A stretch of 64,000 bases of DNA from contig OY744462.1 of the NCBI GenBank assembly GCA_963556145.1, positions 3,472,001 through 3,536,000 on the forward strand, written 5' to 3'. Below, in pieces: positions 57,896-64,000 of this stretch (positions are counted from its first letter, which is position 1; each line of letters opens with the position of its first letter). A model generated the notes under the pieces. It was given only the letters and a program-made list of their open reading frames with translations, was not told the DNA's origin and made no database searches. The position numbers were made by a program, and so were the translations under genes. The stretch is from Hygrocybe punicea. Lineage: Eukaryota; Basidiomycota; Agaricomycetes; Agaricales; Hygrophoraceae.

Positions 57896-58356
57896 ATACC
57901 CCCGGAACAAGGGGAATCGTCCCGATTAACCGGAGGGAAAACGGAATCATACACGGCAGCGCAGTCAATGAATTCGCGGTAGGGATCGACGGGATCATCG
58001 GTGAACCAGATGGGAACGGTGGGAGGAACAGCAGGAGGGGGAGGCCCAATGGGACGCACGGAGTAGAAGGAACGCGGGGCGAAGAACGGGTCAATGCCAA
58101 GATGGGCGATAGCCGTCGTGAGATGAACGGAGCCAAAGGAAGAGGGTCGCATGAGGTCAACAGCGAAGCGAACACTACGATCGCAGAGGCGGCGTTTCGA
58201 ACGAGGGATGCGAAAGCGAGGAGGAAGGAGACGGTAATAAGGGGAAGAAGGGTGAAAAACGTCGGAGGCAGACATGGGGGACGAAGGCAAGGAGCGAAAA
58301 AAGGAAAGAAAAGAGAACAGACTATATATACGAAAGGGAAGATTAGGGTAGGTCAT
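57511..58356 (-). CDS. Gypsy C extra ORF downstream of pol (281 aa)
   Basis: The ATG shares its A with the pol stop (TAATG at 58358-58354). The protein is Pro/Ser/Arg-rich with segments such as MSASDVFHPSSPYYRLLPPR, FGSVHLTTAIAHLGIDPFF and VPIWFTDDPVDPYREFIDC; no known domain. About 153 codons lie before the PPT, the rest inside U3, and the stop coincides with the LTR TATA box. A second TATA-like element (TATATATAG near 58318-58327) precedes the internal Met of MSASDVF by about 50 nt, so a separate transcript is possible. Coding status is supported only by length and position. Confidence 0.5.
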   Translation of the reverse strand: MTYPNLPFRIYSLFSFLSFFRSLPSSPMSASDVFHPSSPYYRLLPPRFRIPRSKRRLCDRSVRFAVDLMRPSSFGSVHLTTAIAHLGIDPFFAPRSFYSVRPIGPPPPAVPPTVPIWFTDDPVDPYREFIDCAAVYDSVFPPVNRDDSPCSGGIVTFYPDLTPASDPDVPDSTSQDNIITWVRNIVEDNQRRYPNPHDYPHQPITADTSYTLIQALNNTAQHNHRISCLLTPDLQHSRWPPRWHPKTYRPRSQARRRSSRSLSSTQPRMTKKPTLKLFTNI

Positions 58357-60368
58357 TAGTACACGAGGTGATCGGGGTTAATGGGATGATCGCGGGTGAA
58401 GGAGGAAGGGAGAAGAGAGAAACGATGCGGAGTGGAAATATCATATTCATGGGAAAGGGCGGCAGAAGGGATCGGTGATGGGAGGCGATAGCAATGGATA
58501 ATGGGGAAGGCGTAAGGACAGATTTTCTTGCGAGAGTTGAAATCGAGGTTGCCGAATCCGGTGGTGTCGGTAATCCGGGCGGGGGCGACGATAGGGGAAG
58601 AGATTTCGACGATGGAGGTAATGGCATCAATGGGAGCGGTTTCATAGAGGTATGCGTGTGTGATGCCGGGAGGAAAAAGATATTTGCGGAATTCGTGGTT
58701 TTTAGAACCGTCGAGGATGAGGGCAGCATTGTGGGGATAAATAGCGAGTAAAATGGAGGAAGAAGAGAAAGGAGGGATAACGGAAGGGGGGAGAGTGAAA
58801 AGGGAACGAAGTGATAAAGAAGGAGCACGGGGATGTAATTTATGGAAATCGTCAACGAGATCTTGGCAGTAAGTGGTTTCGGATGCGGGGATCCAAGAAT
58901 CTTCGTCGCGGGGATAATTGAGCCAATGTACTAAGTAATATAACTTGTTACGGCGTATACGGGAATCAAGGATGTGTTCTATTTCGTAATGATCGTCATC
59001 GTCGATAATTTCAGGAGGGGGTCGAAGATGATATTTTTGTTGGATGGGAGAAGAAGGAGGTCGGAATGGGGAGAGGAGAGCGACGTTGAATATGGGGAAG
59101 ATTTTCCAGGTTTTCGGTAATTTCAGTTTGTATGATGAAGAACCGATTTTGTCGAGAACGGTGAATGGACCGAATTGCTGATTATCGAGCTTCTTACTAG
59201 GTCGATCTGTGGTCAAATTCTTTCCGTTTAGCCAGACTTTGTCACCAGGAGAAAAGACAATTTTCTTGACATGACTGTCATACCTATCCTTCATTGTTTG
59301 CTTCGTGACATCCGCTATTTCGCCGATCTTTTGTTGTATCGTTTTCATTCGTGTAACGAAATCATGAACGGCTTCGTTCGCGATGGGTGTGTGTGTGTCA
59401 GGTACGAGGCCCGTCCACGGATGTTGTCCTTGTGTTGCAAAGAAGGGGGAAGTTTTGATAGCAGAAGATTCGCGATTGGCTAATGCAAATTCTGCGAGGG
59501 CAAGCCATTCATGCCAATCGTCTTGTCGGTAATTGGTGAAGAATCGAAGGAAAATTTCGAGTTCTTGGTTCATTCGTTCTGTTTGTCCATCAGCACGTGG
59601 ATGATATGCTGTCGTTGGGCGTCCTTTGATACCGATCAGGGAATATAATTCGGTGATAAACCGTGAGACGAAAACAGAACCGCGATCGGAGATGACAAAG
59701 CGTGGCATGCCAAAACGCTTGAAGACATGATCACGGAATAGTCGTGCCCATCCTTCCGAAGTTAATGTCGTATTTGTGGCAATAAATATGGGATGTTTCG
59801 ACCGCTTATCGACAACAACTAGAATGGCGTCAAAGCCATGTGACTCCGGTAGGGGACCAATCATGTCGACAGAAATTGTATGCCAGTTATAGGGTGGTAC
59901 GTCATGTGGGAAAAGTTGTCCAAGTTGTTTTCCACGTCGTGGTTTATTCTGTTGACATCCCGTACAACCATTGATATAACGTTCCACATCTTCGCGTATA
60001 GTCGGCCATGTTGTTGTCCGTGAAATCAACTCGATTGTTTTGTCACGGCCGGGATGGCCGGCGGTGGGATTGTCATGATGGAGGGCAATAATGTTATCGT
60101 TTGTAGGAGAAGTATGCAATATTTGTCGGATTGCTTGTTCTGGTGGGATAAACAATGAGTCAGGAAGACCAATCATACCTTTATTGTCCATTTCTTTTGG
60201 CTTGTGATCAACGCGTCGGGAAAGGAGGTCAGCTTTTTTGTTTTGTGATCCTTTGCGATACAATAAGCGAAAATTATAATCTTGCAGGAATGCGATCCAA
60301 CGAGCTTGTCGTCGAGTAAGATCTTGTGGTTTGCGGTAATATTCTAAATTTCAATGATCGGTAAAGAC
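58356..60368 (-). pseudogene. Gypsy C Pol C-terminal part: integrase, chromodomain, ASCH/PUA-like domain
   Basis: Frame 60263-58356 (635 codons). H2C2 zinc region (H62/63, H70, C100, C103), DDE core (D133, D193, probably E229 in GQTERMNQ), GPFTVLDKIGSSSYKL module, chromodomain about 425-475 (HYEIEHILDSRI, LYYLVHWLNYPRDEDSWIP). Residues about 503-600 look like an ASCH/PUA-type domain: ILLAIYPHNAALILDGSKNH, EFRKYLFPPGI, AYLYETAPIDAI, and a later YAFPIIHCYRL strand. The upstream frame includes TGA at 60351-60353 (TDH-stop-NLEYY, where Arg or Lys is expected) and a one-base shift near 60370 separates it from RT. The extra domain after a chromodomain is not usual for Gypsy integrases as I know them. 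Confidence 0.8.
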
Positions 60369-60369
60369 A

Positions 60370-62625
60370 TCAATCTGTTCTTTTGCCGAGAAGGAATTGT
60401 CGCCATTCTTCGAAGCTTCGTATGATTGCGAGCAATTCTTTGTCGAAAATCTGGTAATTTCGTTCAGCTGGTGTCATCGTTGTCGACATATACGCGACAG
60501 GACGAAAAAGGCCATCGGGTTGTTCTTGCGATAGAATGGCACCAATCGCATAATCCGATGCATCGCATTCGATGGTGAACTTTCTATCAGGGACAGGCAA
60601 GACGAGAATTGGGTCGGTTGTTATGATGACTTTCAGACGATCGAATGCATTTTGTTGTTCTTCTGTCCAATCCCATTTTGCTTTTCCCGTTAATTTGTGC
60701 AACGGACTCGCAATCTGTGAGAAATTCTCAACAAAACGACGATAAAAGTTCAGAAAACCAATGAAACGTTGGAGTTCGGTCTGGTTTGTTGGGACTGGCC
60801 AATCGGTGATAGCGTTGGTCTTGATTGGATCCATTTGAACTTGTCCATGTCCGACAATGAGACCGAGATAATCGACTTTTTCTTTGTCGAATGTACACTT
60901 CTTTGGCTTCAGGAATAGATTATTTTCGCGGAAAATCTTCAGAACCTGTTTCGTTCGTCTTTGGTTTTCTTCGAGCGATTTCGAGAAAATCAGGATGTCA
61001 TCCATGTATACCAACAGCCATCCTTCACGTATCTCGTACCGAAAGACGTGATTCATCAGTCGTTGGAATGTCGGTGGTGAATTCTTCAAGCCAAAGAACA
61101 TAACTGTTGGTTCGAACAAACCTTTTGGGGTCAAAAAGGCGGCTTTGTGTTCATCACCTTCTTTGATGCGGACATTATTGAATCCCCATCGTACATCAAG
61201 TTTCGTGAAGTATTTTGCTTCAGCCAATTGATTAATGATATCGTTGATCAATGGCAACGGGTATTTGTCATCAATCGTCCATGAGTTCAACCATCGATAA
61301 TCCTGTATTGGTCGTCGTTCTGCTGCATCTTTCTTTGACACAAAGAAAAAAGGAGAAGCATATGGTGACTTCGATGGTCGGATCCGTCCTGTCTTCAGGT
61401 TTTCGTCGAGGAATTTGTCAAGGTGTTCTTTTTCACTTGGCGACAAAGGATACAACTTGCAATCATGATGATCTGGTGCATCCGGTTTCATAGTGATCGC
61501 ATGATCCCATGGTTTTCGCGCTGGTAATTCATCGAAACCAGACGGTTCAAACACATCACGATACTCATGGTACATCTCCGGGACCAACTCTTCGAATGTC
61601 TTTTCTTTCTGTTGTTCTTGTGCCTTTATGGCGAGTTCTGTTGATTTCGTCATGAATGAATGAAAATGTGCTGGATCCATTGTCTCTTCCATCATTTGGT
61701 CAAACCAAAGAGGTCGTTCCCAGACTATTGTATTGAATTCTGTCGATCGTATTGTTGATGGCGCACCACAACCAGAAAGACATCGCGAGAACTTGATCTC
61801 GTTTTCGCGCCAATCAATTTCTGGATTGTGCTTCTTCAACCAATCATAGCCAAGGAAAATGTCCATTTTTGCCAATGTCGTTACGGCGAAACGAAGTAAT
61901 TCGTGATGATCTCCGAGACGCATTTGTAACTCGCAGTATTCCGTGATCTGTCCTGTCTTCGGTTGCGTTCCATCGCTCATGTAGGAATGGAATGGGTTTA
62001 GATATGGTTTTGTCGGGATGTTATGTGCTTTGACGTATCCGATATCAATAGCGCAGATGGTACAACCACAGTCAATCAGACCCGTCATGGGATATTGTCG
62101 TCCATCTTGAGGGACAGAAACATAACCATGGACCAACAAAGCCATTCGAAGTTCGGAATCTTTTTTTGTTATAGCACGGACTGCTTCCGATGTTCGTAGT
62201 TCATGTGGTAAATCTTGTGGCATATTTTGTACCAGCCATTGTACTGCTTCTGCGATGGGTCGTCGATTGAGTGATAAGACTAATCCTGGTGATATCTTTT
62301 CCGTCCATTGGTCGTGGATGTCAAAATCATTCAAGAGATCAAGGGCATAACCCATCGTGGTTGAACGAATAGCAACAAACAATTCCATCGCATTGAATTC
62401 GGATTCAATTGTTGTCTTTCTTTTCTCTTTTGGGGGAACTGGTTTCTTTTCTTCGTCCGCAACATGGGTATCTTGCCACGTGTTGCTTTCCTCTTTCAGC
62501 TCTGGTTTCACTGTTTGTCTCAGGTCGTTGCGGAGGACTTTGAGTTTGATGAAAATGTTGTTGAATTGTTTACATACATGTACACCTTTCTCGAGTCGTG
62601 CGATCGTGGCCTCCTGCGCTTCACG
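60370..62625 (-). pseudogene. Gypsy C Pol N-terminal part: protease, reverse transcriptase, RNase H
   Basis: Protease: MTGLIDCGCTICAIDIGYVK and FLGYDWLKKHNPEIDW. RT: YRWLNSWTIDDKYPLPLIND and LLVYMDDILIFSK (YMDD). RNase H: TIECDASDYAIGAILSQ and YQIFDKELLAIIRSFEEW. The frame is -1 to gag and open to 62625, just after a TGA at 62626-62628 that blocks the otherwise direct gag-pol fusion. It ends early at 60370 through a single-base shift in LLGKRTD. Confidence 0.85.
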
Positions 62626-62643
62626 TCACTTCTTCAAAAACCC
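62626..62643 (-). other. Canonical -1 frameshift heptamer at the gag stop, followed by a nonsense codon
   Basis: Minus strand G-GGT-TTT (62643-62637) is an X-XXY-YYZ slippery heptamer directly followed by the gag stop TGA (62636-62634). The -1 frame reads three codons and meets TGA at 62628-62626 (KK-stop-REAQEA), probably a former CGA. Confidence 0.6.
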
Positions 62644-63647
62644 TCTTGTTTCAACTTCAACGCCGTTAACTCATCCATCAATGCTGTGATTCGGGCGTCT
62701 TTGCCGTCATCGTCCTGTTGTTTCGTTGTTTGTGGTATCGTCTGCATTGATCGCACTTGTTGCCGTCCTTGTTGCTCTGGGCAATTTCGTGAAATATGTC
62801 CTGGTTGTCGACATTTGAAACATATTCCTTTCTTCATATATTCCTGTCGCTGTTCGTCGGTTAAGCGCGTAAACGCTTGTTGTCTCGGTTGGGTTCGTCG
62901 AGTGTCGACGTCCATTGGAACAGATTCTGACTGAGGACGAGGTGTCGATGTTTGTTGTGGTCGGGGAGTTGTCGATGTGGTTGTTGTATTTGGATTGTAT
63001 CGTGTTTTTACGGGTGAGTTCATGGATCGTATCTGGTCCTGGCGGCGTCGCCATTGTTGGTCCAACTGGACCGTCTGCGTACACCATCCTTCGACGGTGG
63101 TTGGGATCGTCATACCGGTATAGATCTGGTCGATCAGTGGTTTGTTCATATGAAGTTCGATGAGTTGAATGAGATAACTATCATTCAAGATTTCGCCGAG
63201 TCCAGCGATGCGTCGGAGAGTGTCAAACTCAATCCAAAACTCATCAGCTGTCATTTTTCCTTGGCGCAGGTCGTTCAACTTCGTCAATGCGTTCTTCTTC
63301 TGATCCGGTTTCTCGAAGTGCCGTCTGAATTCCTTGGTGAAGTCCTCCAGGGATCCGAAGTTGATGGGGGAGTGCTGTAGGGCAATGTCGACGTACTCGT
63401 CTGCCCATCGTCCGGCGAGTCCGCCTTGCAGGTACGAGAGGATAAAAAGGATTTGTTTTTCTTCACTGTCGAATGCAGCTCTGTTTGCATGGATGTAGAT
63501 GAAGGCACTGCGGAAGAATGTTTTGAATCCTTCTTTGTTCCCATCGTACTTAGCTGGCGGAGCAATATGAGATTTTGGAGGTGACGGGGTTGCGGGTGCA
63601 ACAGTGGTGGTGTCTTGGATTTCGTGATTCTCTTCCGTGTCTGACAT
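62634..63647 (-). CDS. Gypsy C Gag (337 aa)
   Basis: Capsid-type region (PPAKYDGNKEGFKTFFRSAF, then ILFILSYLQGGLAGRWADEY and FTKEFRRHFEKPDQK), a Gln/Thr/Pro-rich linker, and a CCHC knuckle C-FK-C-RQPG-H-ISRN-C (about 62780-62830). ATG at 63647 with 255 nt of leader to the 5' LTR. Intact. Confidence 0.9.
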   Translation of the reverse strand: MSDTEENHEIQDTTTVAPATPSPPKSHIAPPAKYDGNKEGFKTFFRSAFIYIHANRAAFDSEEKQILFILSYLQGGLAGRWADEYVDIALQHSPINFGSLEDFTKEFRRHFEKPDQKKNALTKLNDLRQGKMTADEFWIEFDTLRRIAGLGEILNDSYLIQLIELHMNKPLIDQIYTGMTIPTTVEGWCTQTVQLDQQWRRRQDQIRSMNSPVKTRYNPNTTTTSTTPRPQQTSTPRPQSESVPMDVDTRRTQPRQQAFTRLTDEQRQEYMKKGICFKCRQPGHISRNCPEQQGRQQVRSMQTIPQTTKQQDDDGKDARITALMDELTALKLKQEGF

Positions 63648-63889
63648 TCTGGTTTGGGTTTGGGATTGAGGTTGATGGTGAGAAGTAGTTGTTGGAGAAG
63701 GAAATGATGACGAGGGGAAAGGCGCGGTTCGGACACTAGTCTGTGTTGCGACGTATTGGTCGAAGTCGTCGTCAGAGGAATCTGACGTTTCGGGTGCGAG
63801 ATGATATTCGTCGTCTTGTTCTGAATCTGGAGTTCGGTATCGTCGGGGTTCCAGGATGTCTTGGTTGGTTTATTGTCGAGAGAGTGAGA

Positions 63890-63900
63890 AAGTTTAGTAT
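63890..63900 (-). other. Gypsy C primer-binding site (self-complementary)
   Basis: Minus strand ATACTAAACTT, 2 nt inside the 5' LTR (LTR starts at 63903), exactly complementary to the LTR 11-mer at 57473-57483. No tRNA-type TGG start. Confidence 0.7.
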
Positions 63901-63902
63901 TA

Positions 63903-64000
63903 TGTTACGGATCGCTGTCCTTATGGTGGCGAACTCCGGCAACAGTAAACCAAACGAGGATGTGTTATAGAAGAAAGCGAGTACAAACGGATAGAAGAGG
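63903..64000 (-). repeat. Gypsy C 5' LTR, first 98 nt
   Basis: Matches 57331-57428 with two C/T differences; continues past the window end. Confidence 0.95.

Larger units (their letters stand above)
57331..64000 (-). mobile_element. Gypsy C: self-primed Gypsy with chromodomain plus ASCH-like integrase tail (5' LTR runs off the window)
   Basis: 3' LTR 57331-57895 and the first 98 nt of the 5' LTR from 63903 (2 differences, both C/T). Minus-strand order: 5' LTR, primer site 63900-63890, gag (63647-62634), pol (62625-58358) with nonsense and frameshift, an extra ORF (58356-57511), PPT (57905-57896), 3' LTR. Inserted in the Helitron just upstream of the visible Rep region. The target duplication cannot be checked because the right end is outside. 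Confidence 0.9.

Noticed and set aside
58494..58751. Gly/Asp-rich plus-strand ORF opposite the ASCH-like region
   Set aside because: No intron structure or Cys cluster; checked as a third antisense gene but nothing supports it.

Overview
The window looks like a transposon-dense stretch of a basidiomycete (Agaricomycete-type) nuclear genome. The evidence is short GT-AG introns (about 42-65 nt) with clean phases, protein families I know from mushroom genomes (DUF6698-type protein, Crypton tyrosine recombinase, self-primed chromodomain Gypsy elements), and nested class I and class II elements. No rRNA, tRNA, CRISPR or prokaryotic feature was seen.

Layout. 1-3.5 kb: relics, including a decayed Helitron helicase fused to a USP-like cysteine protease. 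4.3-6.2 kb: an intact-looking 7-exon, 344-aa DUF6698-type gene with a 469-bp hAT-like MITE (8-bp target duplication) in intron 2. 6.2-7.5, 20.1-21.2, 24.5-25.0 and 34.8-35.9 kb: four copies of a non-autonomous rolling-circle (Helitron/Helentron-like) repeat. 9.3-10 kb: a dead Tc1/mariner transposase. 10-17 kb: a decayed conserved hypothetical gene and several tandem-repeat arrays. 17.2-24.5 kb: conserved but unnamed multi-exon genes, partly broken.

Three different Ty3/Gypsy elements, all with gag-pol on the minus strand, follow. Gypsy B (25020-34772) sits inside one of the rolling-circle repeats. Gypsy A (36060-49069) splits a chromodomain-protein gene, has a 5-bp target duplication and two LTRs that I read as identical, and is itself split by a 5978-bp Crypton-like element (37698-43675). 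That insertion lies exactly inside the integrase chromodomain. Gypsy C (57331 to beyond the window end) sits inside a second, near-complete Helitron (51514-57330).

Most interesting points. (1) Gypsy A and Gypsy B each carry, between pol and the 3' LTR, an intron-containing gene on the opposite strand that encodes a coiled-coil protein with a Zn2Cys6-type cysteine pattern. (2) The Gypsy C integrase ends in a chromodomain followed by an ASCH/PUA-like domain, and a further ORF starts at an overlapping stop-start codon and runs through the polypurine tract into the LTR. (3) Gypsy A and Gypsy C both have an 11-nt LTR segment complementary to the primer site 2 nt inside the LTR, with a TATA box 27 nt upstream, which fits Tf1-like self-priming. 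(4) The Crypton-like element has two convergent, intact, multi-exon genes, a tyrosine recombinase and a SAP-domain protein. (5) Nonsense codons in the older copies often fit CGA-to-TGA change, as expected from methylation or RIP-like decay. Splice structures were worked out by eye from phase and motif continuity, not from transcripts.
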